This document shows, in pieces, positions 7,455 through 16,926 of a stretch of 64,000 nt of DNA. How positions within the stretch are numbered: position 1 is the first letter of the stretch; each line of letters starts with the position of its first letter. The notes beneath the pieces were generated by a model. That model ran no database searches, was not told the DNA's origin, and saw nothing but the letters and a program-made list of their open reading frames with translations. The translations under genes and the position numbers were made by a program. Origin of the DNA: Vibrio sinensis (GTDB taxonomy: Bacteria; Pseudomonadota; Gammaproteobacteria; Enterobacterales; Vibrionaceae). The DNA lies in contig NZ_QVMU01000002.1 in NCBI RefSeq assembly GCF_003605645.1, forward strand, positions 186,001 to 250,000, given 5' to 3'.

Positions 7455-9140
7455 ATGATTACACCTAACGAGTTAAATCAACCGACCTGCGCTCTCCCGC
7501 CACCAAATGAAATGATTTTAAAGTGGGCTAAGGAACGCCCCAATGAAATCTATCTAAAGCAGATTATCAATCGACAATTTGTCGAGTTCACTTACGCTGA
7601 AGTGGCCGAACAAGCACTGTCACTAGTCACGGCACTAAGAGAGCTTGGTCTACAACCAAGAGACAAAGTTGCCTTAGTATCCAAAAACTGTGCTGAATGG
7701 TTTATTTGTGACTTGGCTATGATGCTAGGTGACTTTATCAGTGTGCCTATTTTTCCTACGGCTGGCGCCGACACGATTGAATATTGTGTTACCCATAGTG
7801 AAAGTAAAGCTATCATAGCCGGGAAACTAGATGATCCGATCGCAACTCAACAAGTCATTGATAACCAGCCTCAACTGGTGAGTATTTCATTACCTTATTT
7901 GACCGCACCAAAATGTCAGCACGAGTTCACCTCGCTAGTCAAAAATTCTGAACCGAGTCAAGAACGTCCTCAACATTACGATGATAAGCTGATGTCCATT
8001 GTGTATACATCAGGGACATCAGGGTTACCGAAAGGAGCCATGCTAACTTTTGGCGCATTTAATTGGTCGGTACAGCAACTCATTAACCATATTGGTATTC
8101 AAGAGCAAGACCGTCTCTTCTCTTATCTACCACTGGCGCACATCACTGAGCGTGTTTATATTTTTGGCACATCCGTGATGGGAGGAGTAGAAACGGCGTT
8201 CCCAGAATCTTTGGATACTTTTATCGAAGATGTGAAAATGCAGCGCCCAACGTTGTTTATTTCAGTTCCTCGTTTGTGGACACTATTTCAACAACGTATT
8301 CAAGACAAACTGCCACAGAAAAAACTCAACTTTTTACTCAAGATTCCATTCGTTAATTCGTTGATTAAGAAGAAACTAGCAGATGGCCTAGGGTTAGATC
8401 AAGCTCGAGTGCTTGGCTGCGGATCTGCTCCAGTCTCTCCTGCACTATTAAAGTGGTATCACAGCGTTGGCCTCAATATAACTGAAGCTTGGGGGATGAC
8501 TGAATCATTTGCCTATAGCACCATTAACTATCCGTTTCGTGCCGATAAAATAGGCTCTGTTGGTAATGCAGGTCCGGGAATAGAACTTCTAATCGCCCCT
8601 GATGAAGAGATTATGGTTCGAGGGCAAGGCCTTTTCTCTGGGTACTATAAAAATGATATTGCGACTCAAGAATCTTTCGATAGTGATGGCTGGCTGCATA
8701 CTGGCGATATCGGCTCAATTGACAGTGATGGCTACTTAACCATCCAAGGACGTAAAAAAGATACATTTAAAACGGCCAAAGGTAAGTTTGTTGCCCCTGT
8801 TCCTATTGAGAAAAAACTATTTGAATACAGCCGTGTTGAAATGATGTGTTTGATTGGCTTGGGGCTACCGGGACCTATCCTTTTAGTGGTCCCTCATGAC
8901 TTCCCTGACTTCGATCACGACCGTTATACACGCACCACTGAGCGTGTCATTGCGCGAATGAACAAAGACTTAGCATCACATGAGCGTATTAAAGGTGTTC
9001 TTATGATTAAGGACCCTTGGAGCATAGAAAATGGCGTGCTCACACCAACCCTGAAAATCAAACGTCATGTATTAGAACAACGATACCATGATATTGGCCA
9101 TAACTGGCCTAAAGACAAATTAGTGGTTTGGGAGGAATAA
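7455..9140 (+). CDS. AMP-binding long-chain acyl-CoA synthetase-like protein
   Basis: Member of the ANL adenylating superfamily, 561 residues, nearest in form to long-chain fatty acyl-CoA ligases. It shows the P-loop motif YTSGTSGLPKGA at about residue 180, the AWGMTE motif of the adenylate site near 343, GWLHTGDIG near 415 and the RKKDTFKTAKGKFVAP hinge/A10 region. The reaction would be fatty acid + ATP + CoA giving acyl-CoA. The acyl specificity cannot be read. GGAG lies upstream of the ATG at 7455. It stands alone, and the same gene precedes fusA2 in V. cholerae. Confidence 0.88.
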   Translation: MITPNELNQPTCALPPPNEMILKWAKERPNEIYLKQIINRQFVEFTYAEVAEQALSLVTALRELGLQPRDKVALVSKNCAEWFICDLAMMLGDFISVPIFPTAGADTIEYCVTHSESKAIIAGKLDDPIATQQVIDNQPQLVSISLPYLTAPKCQHEFTSLVKNSEPSQERPQHYDDKLMSIVYTSGTSGLPKGAMLTFGAFNWSVQQLINHIGIQEQDRLFSYLPLAHITERVYIFGTSVMGGVETAFPESLDTFIEDVKMQRPTLFISVPRLWTLFQQRIQDKLPQKKLNFLLKIPFVNSLIKKKLADGLGLDQARVLGCGSAPVSPALLKWYHSVGLNITEAWGMTESFAYSTINYPFRADKIGSVGNAGPGIELLIAPDEEIMVRGQGLFSGYYKNDIATQESFDSDGWLHTGDIGSIDSDGYLTIQGRKKDTFKTAKGKFVAPVPIEKKLFEYSRVEMMCLIGLGLPGPILLVVPHDFPDFDHDRYTRTTERVIARMNKDLASHERIKGVLMIKDPWSIENGVLTPTLKIKRHVLEQRYHDIGHNWPKDKLVVWEE

Positions 9141-9373
9141 TAACTCCTAACTAAACGATTGAAGTCACAGGCTGATGACAAGCAAATAAATCGACGACTT
9201 CAAATGGGCGGTGTTTCGCGATAAGGGATTTTTCTCGATCCCTTATCGCTATTTCAATATGAGAACCTAGCCATAATCATCGAAACTGTTGTTTTACCCT
9301 TAGTTAACCTTAAGCTATCAGATTGAGCTATCCATCATAAGCCAACCTTATTCTTTTAGTAATTCGTTCAATA
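9141..9373. other. Non-coding stretch with two inverted repeats
   Basis: No ORF is visible. It holds TTGAAGTC (9159-9166) facing GACTTCAA (9196-9203), and a perfect 12-bp stem GCGATAAGGGAT (9218-9229) with its complement at 9238-9249 around an 8-nt loop. Neither is followed by a proper T tract on either strand. Confidence 0.6.
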
Positions 9374-9529
9374 CTAGTTTTCACACTCTAGCCCAATATC
9401 CTGAAGTAAATATCGATTTAAATATGGTAACTGTTGCGGCGTTTTAACGGATTTATTTTGATAAAACCTCCATGTAAATACCCGTTGGAATAAACTAATC
9501 TCGATACTAAATCGCAAATGAGCCCTCAT
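9374..9529 (-). CDS. DUF1127-like small protein (51 residues)
   Basis: Short gene of 51 codons starting MRAHLRFSIEIS, with GGAGGAGAGCGTA directly before the ATG, a very strong ribosome binding site. The C-terminal part, LPYLNRYLLQDIGLE, matches the pattern of DUF1127 (YjiS-like) proteins, in which a basic linker precedes L-x-R-x-L-x-D-I-G. Some DUF1127 proteins bind RNA or affect phosphate, carbon or stress metabolism; nothing more specific can be said. It is divergent from a GcvA-like LysR gene 106 bp away, an arrangement that suggests control by that regulator. Confidence 0.8.
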   Translation of the reverse strand: MRAHLRFSIEISLFQRVFTWRFYQNKSVKTPQQLPYLNRYLLQDIGLECEN

Positions 9530-9635
9530 TACGCTCTCCTCCCTAGTTGCACTTTTTTTCTATATGTCTTTATTATGTTCAGTCAATGAACAAGAATTGA
9601 ACCATTATTTATTCGGCGCTGTATAAGTAGAGATT

Positions 9636-10559
9636 ATGGATAATAGATTACGTCACCTCGCTGGTCTGAGGTATTTTGAAGCTGCAGCAAGGAAAAAAAG
9701 TTACAGTAAAGCGGCTGAAGAGCTATTTGTCAGCCAAGCTGCGGTTAGTCAGAAAATCCGCCAACTGGAGCAAGAACTGGATTGTAAACTCTTTGTTCGA
9801 CAAGGCAGGGATATGCAGTTAACACCGAGCGGTCAAATGCTATTTCAGCAAGTTTCTCTCGGTTTTAATGAGGTAATAAAAGGGCTTAACCATATTCAAT
9901 CAGAACCCATTGATGGTCTGCTGAAAGTCAGTGCTCCCCCTTCTTTCGCTTCTCGGTGGTTACTTCCTAGGTTATGGAAATTTTCAATGCAATATCCCAA
10001 TATTCCAATTCAGGTCGATACGACATGTAAGGAGATCAGGCTTAACAATGGGGAAATGGACGTAGCAATTTGGCAAAGTGACACCATGGAAACCAAAGGT
10101 GGACTTAATATAGAGTTGTTATTTTCAGAGCCGCTCTACCCATTTTGCTCACCGCTTTTAGCTAACTCATTAAAGCTTACTAGGCCAGAACAGCTATTAG
10201 AGTGTTGGCTTATTCACTTCAAATGTGAATCTTTTTCTTGGCAAGATTGGTTTACTCAATCAGGTATATCTATGAACAAAGAGTCCGTTAAGTGGATGGA
10301 AGTCGAAACCTTTGACTTAGCAATGAGCGCGGTAATGGCTGGGCATGGAGCATGCTTAGCAACAGATAGTCTAGCTAATGACTTTACCCAAAGAAGCATG
10401 TTAGTAAAACCGTTTGATCTGGCTATGCAGCCAGGAATCAGTTTCCACCTACTCACTGAACCCAGCTCTCCGCGACAAGTCCGAATCAAAGCATTCACTC
10501 AGTGGCTAAAGACAGAGATCGATTGTCACCAGGAGACTTTGCTACCAAAACGTTCATAA
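9636..10559 (+). CDS. LysR family transcriptional regulator, GcvA-like
   Basis: LysR regulator of 307 residues with the GcvA-type N-terminus: LRHLAGLRYFEAAARKKSYS and then ELFVSQAAVSQKIRQLE. The effector domain includes LLKVSAPPSFASRWLLPRL and GEMDVAIW, both typical of the GcvA/AmpR branch. The true GcvA regulates glycine cleavage, but no gcv gene is nearby. The neighbour it most likely controls is the divergent DUF1127-like gene. It ends before a bidirectional terminator shared with fusA2. Confidence 0.87.
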   Translation: MDNRLRHLAGLRYFEAAARKKSYSKAAEELFVSQAAVSQKIRQLEQELDCKLFVRQGRDMQLTPSGQMLFQQVSLGFNEVIKGLNHIQSEPIDGLLKVSAPPSFASRWLLPRLWKFSMQYPNIPIQVDTTCKEIRLNNGEMDVAIWQSDTMETKGGLNIELLFSEPLYPFCSPLLANSLKLTRPEQLLECWLIHFKCESFSWQDWFTQSGISMNKESVKWMEVETFDLAMSAVMAGHGACLATDSLANDFTQRSMLVKPFDLAMQPGISFHLLTEPSSPRQVRIKAFTQWLKTEIDCHQETLLPKRS

Positions 10560-10621
10560 TACAGAAAGTTAATCTAATCATTCTGATGAAATAAACCCGT
10601 TTAATGGAATCATTAGAATAC

Positions 10622-10658
10622 AAAAAGCCCCACTCGCTTTCGCTCATGGGGCTTTTTT
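10622..10658. terminator. Bidirectional terminator between lysR and fusA2
   Basis: AAAAAGCCCCA and TGGGGCTTTTTT enclose a 14-nt loop that can itself pair. A and T runs flank both sides, fitting termination of the two convergent genes. Confidence 0.88.
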
Positions 10659-10681
10659 CGTTATAGAGTTAACTTAAAGAA

Positions 10682-12769
10682 TTACTTCTTCTCGTTACGC
10701 TCTTTAACTTCAGCAATTACTTGCTCAGCTACGTTGTTTGGACATGGTGCGTAACGTGCGAATTCCATAGAGAATTGGCCACGACCAGATGTCATTGTAC
10801 GTAGAGTACCGATGTAACCAAACATTTCTGAAAGTGGTACGTCAGCTTTGATACGAACGCCAGTTAGACCAGCCATTTGGTCTTTGATCATGCCACGACG
10901 ACGGTTAAGGTCACCGATTACATCACCAACGTGATCTTCTGGGCTGAATACGTCTACAGCCATGATTGGCTCTAGAAGTTGTGCACCAGCTTTAGGCATA
11001 GATTGACGGAATGCGCCTTTCGCTGCGATTTCAAATGCGATTGCAGATGAATCGACTGCGTGGAAGCCACCGTCAAGTAGTTCTACTTCAACGTCTAGAG
11101 TAGGGAAGCCAGCTAGTACGCCGTTTTCCATCATGCTAGCGAAGCCTTTTTCTACTGCAGGCCAGAATTCTTTAGGTACGTTACCGCCAACAACTGAAGA
11201 CTTAAACGTGAAGCCTGAGTTTGGCTCACCTGGTTTAACACGGTAATCGATCTTACCGAACTGACCAGAACCACCAGACTGTTTCTTATGCGTGTAGCTA
11301 TCTTCAACTTCTTTAGTGATAGTTTCACGGTAAGCAACCTGTGGTTTACCAACAGCCAAGTCAACACCGTAAGTACGCTTAAGGATGTCTACTTTGATGT
11401 CTAGGTGAAGTTCGCCCATACCTTTAAGGATAGTTTCGCCTGAATCTTCGTCAGTCTCAACTTGGAACGTTGGATCTTCTGCAACCATTTTACCGATCGC
11501 GATACCCATTTTCTCAGAACCGCCTTTATCTTTTGGCGTTACAGCAATTGAGATTACTGGTTCTGGGAAGATCATTGGCTCAAGAGTACACTCGTGCTTA
11601 GGATCACATAGAGTATGACCAGTCTTAACGTTCTTCATACCAACTACAGCGATGATGTCACCAGCTTGTGCAGTTGTTAGTTCAGTACGCTCATCAGCTT
11701 GCATCTCAACCATACGGCCGATACGCTCAGTTTTACCTGTCGCTGAGTTAAGAATAGTGTCGCCTTTGTTCATCACACCTGAGTAGATACGGATAAACGT
11801 TAGAGCACCGAAACGGTCGTCCATGATTTTGAACGCTAGCGCTTTTAGTGGCTCATCAGCAGAAACAGTTGCAACTTCGCCAGTTGGCTCACCAGTTTCT
11901 GGGTTAGTTAGCGGCTGAGGATCTACTTCTGTTGGAGAAGGTAGGTAAGCGATAACTGCGTCAAGAATTAGCTGCATGCCTTTGTTCTTGAACGCTGAAC
12001 CACAGAACGTTGGGAAGAAAGTACAAGTACGAGTACCAGCACGGATACAACGTTTGATTTCTTCGATAGATGGCTCTGTACCATCCATGTACGCTTCCAT
12101 TAGATCATCGTCTTGCTCAACAGCAGTTTCGATCATCTCTTCACGGTACATTTCAACGTCATCTACCATGTCTGCTGGAACTTCAGAGACAGTGTAGTTT
12201 TCTGGAAGACCAGAATCATCCCAAACGTACGCTTTACGCTCAAGAACGTCTACAACGCCCACGAAGTCATCTTCACGGCCGATTGGTAGAGTCATGATTA
12301 GAGGCGTAGCGCCCAGTACTTTCTTAATTTGTTCTACAACATTAAGGAAGTCTGCACCCATACGGTCTAGTTTGTTTACGAAGATGATACGTGCAACTTC
12401 TGAGTCGTTCGCATAGCGCCAGTTAGTTTCTGACTGAGGTTCAACACCGCCAGAACCACAGAATACGCCGATACCGCCATCAAGTACTTTTAGAGAACGG
12501 TAAACTTCAACTGTGAAGTCAACGTGTCCAGGAGTATCGATAACGTTAAAACGGTGGCCTTTCCAGAAACAGCTTACAGCTGCAGACTGGATAGTAATAC
12601 CGCGCTCAGCTTCCTGTTCCATGAAGTCAGTAGTAGATTCACCATCGTGAACCTCACCAGTTTTGTGGATTTGACCTGTTAGCTTAAGGATACGTTCAGT
12701 GGTCGTAGTCTTACCCGCATCAACGTGCGCGAAAATACCAATGTTTCTGTATTTCGATAAATCTGCCAT
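10682..12769 (-). CDS. fusA2: Elongation factor G, second paralogue (EF-G2)
   Basis: Translational GTPase of 695 residues. The GTPase motifs are in order: [12 protein letters not shown] (G1, residue 15), ERGITI (G2), DTPGHVDF (G3), NKLDRMGAD (G4) and GSAFKNKG (G5), followed by EF-G domains II-V. The start [19 protein letters not shown] marks it as the second Vibrio EF-G type. The str-operon copy begins differently and would sit beside rpsL/rpsG, which are absent here. Second EF-Gs may be specialised for translocation or ribosome recycling; the role here is not known. It lies downstream of radA but probably has its own promoter. Confidence 0.93.
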   Translation of the reverse strand: MADLSKYRNIGIFAHVDAGKTTTTERILKLTGQIHKTGEVHDGESTTDFMEQEAERGITIQSAAVSCFWKGHRFNVIDTPGHVDFTVEVYRSLKVLDGGIGVFCGSGGVEPQSETNWRYANDSEVARIIFVNKLDRMGADFLNVVEQIKKVLGATPLIMTLPIGREDDFVGVVDVLERKAYVWDDSGLPENYTVSEVPADMVDDVEMYREEMIETAVEQDDDLMEAYMDGTEPSIEEIKRCIRAGTRTCTFFPTFCGSAFKNKGMQLILDAVIAYLPSPTEVDPQPLTNPETGEPTGEVATVSADEPLKALAFKIMDDRFGALTFIRIYSGVMNKGDTILNSATGKTERIGRMVEMQADERTELTTAQAGDIIAVVGMKNVKTGHTLCDPKHECTLEPMIFPEPVISIAVTPKDKGGSEKMGIAIGKMVAEDPTFQVETDEDSGETILKGMGELHLDIKVDILKRTYGVDLAVGKPQVAYRETITKEVEDSYTHKKQSGGSGQFGKIDYRVKPGEPNSGFTFKSSVVGGNVPKEFWPAVEKGFASMMENGVLAGFPTLDVEVELLDGGFHAVDSSAIAFEIAAKGAFRQSMPKAGAQLLEPIMAVDVFSPEDHVGDVIGDLNRRRGMIKDQMAGLTGVRIKADVPLSEMFGYIGTLRTMTSGRGQFSMEFARYAPCPNNVAEQVIAEVKERNEKK

Positions 12770-12806
12770 TGTCTTACTCTGTTAATAGGATATAAAATGC
12801 GCGCAG

Positions 12807-12815
12807 AGTATATCA
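12807..12815 (-). promoter_or_regulatory. Possible extended -10 promoter of fusA2
   Basis: The minus strand reads TGATATACT, an extended -10 element, about 40 bp before the fusA2 start. A TTGACA lies only 8 bp upstream of TATACT, too close to act with it. Confidence 0.4.
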
Positions 12816-12869
12816 CATTCTGTCAAGACTGATACCCTTGCATGCTGCTATGTAAAAAAAATTTTTGAT

Positions 12870-12883
12870 GGGTGAATTCACCC
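12870..12883. repeat. 14-bp perfect palindrome between radA and fusA2
   Basis: GGGTGAATTCACCC lies in the 200-bp radA-fusA2 gap, about 60 bp upstream of the putative fusA2 -10. It could be an operator or the stem of a weak terminator for radA; no long T run follows. Confidence 0.4.
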
Positions 12884-12970
12884 CAAAATAATAGCCAATT
12901 GTAGTATTTAGTAATGGAAAATCCCAGTATTTAACTTCTAATTAAAGTAAATTATTTAGGTTAAATTCAC

Positions 12971-14350
12971 TTAAATCTCGTCAAAAGCTGCCAATGCTTC
13001 TGAAAGCTTTTTCACTCCATGAATTTGCATTCCCGAAATTCCACCTTTTGGCATGTTTGCAGCGGGCACAATTGCTCGTTTAAAACCATGCTTAAATGCT
13101 TCATTTAATCGTTCTTGACCACTTGGCACCGGACGTATTTCCCCAGCAAGACCAACCTCGCCAAAAACCACGACATCCTTAGGAAGCGGGCGATCTTTAA
13201 AACTAGAAAGTAACGCCATCACCAATGCTAAATCCACACTAGTTTCGGTGACTTTAACACCGCCAACTACGTTAACGAAAACATCTTGGTCTGCCATCTG
13301 TAAACCACCATGCTTATGTAAAACAGCCAAAAGTAATGATAGTCGGTTCTGCTCGAGACCAACCGCAACTCGGCGCGGGTTCGCTAATTGTGAATAGTCA
13401 ACAAGAGCCTGTATTTCAACCAAGAGAGGTCGAGTTCCCTCCCAAACCACCATAACTGAACTTCCTGCGGTTTCTTCTTCACCTCGAGATAGGAAAATAG
13501 CGGATGGATTACTGACTTCACGTAGCCCTTGTTCTGTCATTGCAAAAACGCCGAGTTCGTTCACCGCTCCGAATCGGTTTTTATGGCTGCGCAGTGTACG
13601 AAAGCGACTATCTGTGCTGCCATCTAGTAATACCGAACAGTCAATAATATGCTCAAGTACTTTTGGCCCAGCTAATGTGCCATCTTTGGTCACGTGGCCA
13701 ACCATGAATACTGCGACATTATTTTGTTTTGCATAGCGCGTTAGCGCCGTCGCTGATTCACGAACCTGAGCGACTGTACCTGGCGAGGATTGAACATCCG
13801 ACACATGCATCACTTGAATAGAATCGATCACCATGATTTTTGGTTGTTCTTTTTCCGCAATCTGACAAATACGATCGACATTAGTTTCTGACAACATCTT
13901 AAGATTATCTTTCGGTAATCCTAATCGTGATGCGCGCATCGCTACCTGCTGGAGGGACTCTTCACCAGTGACGTAAAGTGTTGGCATTTGTGATGCGAGA
14001 TAACACATGGTTTGCAGTAGCAATGTCGATTTACCCGCCCCCGGATTACCACCAATAAGAATGGCCGCACCAGGAACAACACCACCACCTAACACTCGAT
14101 CTAATTCCTTAAAACCACTACTAAAACGCGGTACTTCTTGGAGGTTAATCTCTGATAAAGTTTGTACTTGCGTTTCACTAACACCACCAGCATAACCCGC
14201 TAAACGTTCATTTCGAGCCGCAGCTGGAGAAGCCGCTAAACGAACTTCACTAATGGTGTTCCAAGCACCACAAGCATTACATTGACCTTGCCAACGTGGG
14301 AAATCAGCACCACAGTCGTTACAAACATATGCTCGTTTTACCTTAGCCAT
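12971..14350 (-). CDS. radA: DNA repair protein RadA (Sms)
   Basis: ATPase of 459 residues that drives branch migration of recombination intermediates and, in competent species, helps integrate DNA taken up by transformation. An N-terminal C4 zinc finger (CNDCG at 10-14, CNACG at 27-31) is followed by a RecA-like core with Walker A GGNPGAGKST and the RadA-specific SHKNRFGAVNE motif. A Lon-like C-terminal domain contains GGVKVTETSVDLALVMALLS. The length is typical. It is divergent from plzC with a 135-bp gap. Confidence 0.96.
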   Translation of the reverse strand: MAKVKRAYVCNDCGADFPRWQGQCNACGAWNTISEVRLAASPAAARNERLAGYAGGVSETQVQTLSEINLQEVPRFSSGFKELDRVLGGGVVPGAAILIGGNPGAGKSTLLLQTMCYLASQMPTLYVTGEESLQQVAMRASRLGLPKDNLKMLSETNVDRICQIAEKEQPKIMVIDSIQVMHVSDVQSSPGTVAQVRESATALTRYAKQNNVAVFMVGHVTKDGTLAGPKVLEHIIDCSVLLDGSTDSRFRTLRSHKNRFGAVNELGVFAMTEQGLREVSNPSAIFLSRGEEETAGSSVMVVWEGTRPLLVEIQALVDYSQLANPRRVAVGLEQNRLSLLLAVLHKHGGLQMADQDVFVNVVGGVKVTETSVDLALVMALLSSFKDRPLPKDVVVFGEVGLAGEIRPVPSGQERLNEAFKHGFKRAIVPAANMPKGGISGMQIHGVKKLSEALAAFDEI

Positions 14351-14485
14351 AACACCTCTTTTATTTATTAATCACGATCGTTATCTAGTTACGGGTTATT
14401 TGAACTTGATTCAACGTTATATATCGCTAAAGATCTGCACTTCGAAGTCGATAATGAGAGCTAAAGGCACTTAAAAACCAAAAGC

Positions 14486-16828
14486 ATGCAACAACCGGAA
14501 ATTCTATCTATAGTCGAGCGGTTAATTCCCGCTTACCAAGCAGACGATTTTAACTATCTTCTTTCTCAAATGACAGAAGGCGAGCCTCCGTCGGTCAAAA
14601 TCTTGGTCAAAATTGAACTCAATCGAGTGATGGCTTCTTGCACAAAAAGCATCGACCTACGTGGTCGTGTGCAAGGAGAATGCCGTGAATATCAACTTGA
14701 TGGGCTGAAACATTGGCTTGATGATGTGGCTTTTAATGCCTATCACAAAAATACTCAAAAATTTGGCAGCTACACCGAAGGTGTATGGGAAGCACTGTGC
14801 AACACTCGAAACAACTTCCGAGTAATGAGTCAAAACAATAAAGCATCGTTAAACCACGTGCCTGCAACCAGCACAGAATTTGATGTTGAACCAATAACAA
14901 TGGGCTACGATCTTAAGCGTAGAGAAAATCGTTTGAGGGTTATTTCTCAAATCGAGATTCAACTCGCCAATGATCAACTTGTTCATGCCGTCACTGTCGA
15001 CATCTCACCATCTGGTGCTAAATTCAAAGTTCCTACTGCATTTGATTATAAGCTCGGCGAAATCGTTCAAGTCTCATTCATCGAATTAAGTCAAAACTGT
15101 CCGATTGCAGAGCTTGCTCAACCTTTCTCATACCGAATTGTTGGCATCGATGAATCTCATGAAAATGACGCGGTTCGATTTCTTCGCTTACTTTGTCTCA
15201 ATCACTCAACGGTGATCGAAGAAGTGATTACTTATTGTCTAGAAAGTGAAATTAAAAAAACACGTCATGATAATCAAGATAAAGTCATACGTACACGGAC
15301 ACGCGGTTATGAACACGCATATTTAAAGCACACATGTAACCTCCCTATCTTCTTTAGTGGTAATGAACTAAAGATGGTATTAGTTACGGATAACAATCTC
15401 CCAATTTGGCAATATTGGCATGATGAACGTAACCAGCCAATGTTAAGTAACCTCTTCAACAAAGAACGAATGAGCATGCTCACCGCACCAGGTATGCGTG
15501 GATGTAGCAATGTACTCTATTCCTTTAAGCATGAACACCAAGGGCGAGAACTGTTTTTTTCAATGATGATGCCCGAGGCAGATCGTGAATTACGTCACTT
15601 ATTTTGGCATGTTGGAGCAAGAAAAAAGAGCTGGAAAGCATTTCGTCTTTCCATTTTTGAACTATCTGACGAAGAAAAAGAACTGCTCGCAGAACAACGT
15701 AACGATATTGATGTAGAGACAGATCGTCTAACTCACTGTGGGTTTCTTCAAGAAATTGCGGATTTGAGTGCAAGCAAAGATTATTTGCTGTGTGAAAAAC
15801 CACGAATAGCGACGAGCGAATTAAATCCATTTCGTCACGCTTTAAAAGCAAGTAGTACACCAGCTTGTGTCTACTTCGATGCTCAGAGCCGTCGTAATGA
15901 ACCTCGTTTCATTTTTAAGTCTCCAATTGAAGTGATACTCAGCGACCAAGTCATTACTGGCAAAACAATCGATATATCTAAACGTGGTGTCAGTATTCAG
16001 CTCGACAAACCTCTATCAATTCGAGCCGGGGAACTATGCCACCTTAACTTTAAAGAGTTGCAACTTTACGATAAGAGCATTCCGTTAAGTAAGATCCCAT
16101 ACCAAGTAGTTCGAGTCAGTTCAGATAATACTCAGATCCAGCTTATGATGGATGGCAATAGCCAGTTACTCAAAACGGTCACCTTTTTTGGACGCCTAAT
16201 TGAACACAATAAAGAAAAACTGAATCAGAAACATGAGCTACTACCAAGCAATGGTATTCTTGAAAGCTTACACAATATTTTGCTCGATAAAATGGTCAGT
16301 ACACCGCTCTTTATCGAAAAGCGAGGTGCTAATTTAAGACCTAAGGTCATTGGGGTTAATTATCCTCTTTTGCCTCATTTGATGCTGCTAGCCAAACTCG
16401 GACAAGAAAAAAGCTTCTCAATGGATCCTATTTATAAAGGGCGTACTAATACTCTATTAGCGACACCAATGAAGCGCATCGTCGGCTCTGCACCTCAATA
16501 CCATGAGTTGTATATCTCGGCTGCAAAATTTGGAACTCGTATTCAGTCTCTGGAAACAAAACTCTCGAGCGAATTTGAGTCAACAAAATTACGATTGTTG
16601 TTCATAAAAAAAGCGCAGATGATGGGGGAGTTTTACGCTTTACGCATCTGTGGAACACCTGTATTTGATCCGGTCACAGCACTACTTCGCAAAGACTTAG
16701 ATGAACTGCTTGAAATCAGCCTGTATCAAGCTCGTAGTATCGAAAAAGAGATCACCTCGATTTGTGGTTACGGTGAGATCACAGATATTACCGAGGAAGT
16801 TCTCATTCGGTTGGAACTTACACAATAA
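14486..16828 (+). CDS. plzC: PilZ-domain c-di-GMP receptor PlzC
   Basis: Protein of 780 residues with two PilZ domains, each with a complete c-di-GMP binding pair. The first has RRENR near residue 152 with DISPSG near 173. The second has RNEPR near 472 with DISKRG near 495. The remaining sequence is a large Vibrio/Shewanella-type scaffold of unknown fold. The position between radA and serB matches VC2344, plzC of V. cholerae, reported to bind c-di-GMP and to influence motility or virulence. No membrane segment is visible, so it is probably cytoplasmic. The output partner is unknown. Confidence 0.88.
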   Translation: MQQPEILSIVERLIPAYQADDFNYLLSQMTEGEPPSVKILVKIELNRVMASCTKSIDLRGRVQGECREYQLDGLKHWLDDVAFNAYHKNTQKFGSYTEGVWEALCNTRNNFRVMSQNNKASLNHVPATSTEFDVEPITMGYDLKRRENRLRVISQIEIQLANDQLVHAVTVDISPSGAKFKVPTAFDYKLGEIVQVSFIELSQNCPIAELAQPFSYRIVGIDESHENDAVRFLRLLCLNHSTVIEEVITYCLESEIKKTRHDNQDKVIRTRTRGYEHAYLKHTCNLPIFFSGNELKMVLVTDNNLPIWQYWHDERNQPMLSNLFNKERMSMLTAPGMRGCSNVLYSFKHEHQGRELFFSMMMPEADRELRHLFWHVGARKKSWKAFRLSIFELSDEEKELLAEQRNDIDVETDRLTHCGFLQEIADLSASKDYLLCEKPRIATSELNPFRHALKASSTPACVYFDAQSRRNEPRFIFKSPIEVILSDQVITGKTIDISKRGVSIQLDKPLSIRAGELCHLNFKELQLYDKSIPLSKIPYQVVRVSSDNTQIQLMMDGNSQLLKTVTFFGRLIEHNKEKLNQKHELLPSNGILESLHNILLDKMVSTPLFIEKRGANLRPKVIGVNYPLLPHLMLLAKLGQEKSFSMDPIYKGRTNTLLATPMKRIVGSAPQYHELYISAAKFGTRIQSLETKLSSEFESTKLRLLFIKKAQMMGEFYALRICGTPVFDPVTALLRKDLDELLEISLYQARSIEKEITSICGYGEITDITEEVLIRLELTQ

Positions 16829-16857
16829 AAAATAGCGAGATATTCTCGCTATTTTTT
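16827..16857. terminator. Bidirectional terminator between plzC and serB
   Basis: AAAAAATAGCGAGA and its complement enclose a 3-nt loop, with A and T runs on both flanks. It overlaps the plzC stop codon. Confidence 0.9.
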
Positions 16858-16926
16858 ATTCTTCTCGATGACGTTAAGCAATTCTGGTTAACGTCATCGA
16901 TTGATACGCCAACCTGATCATCATTT

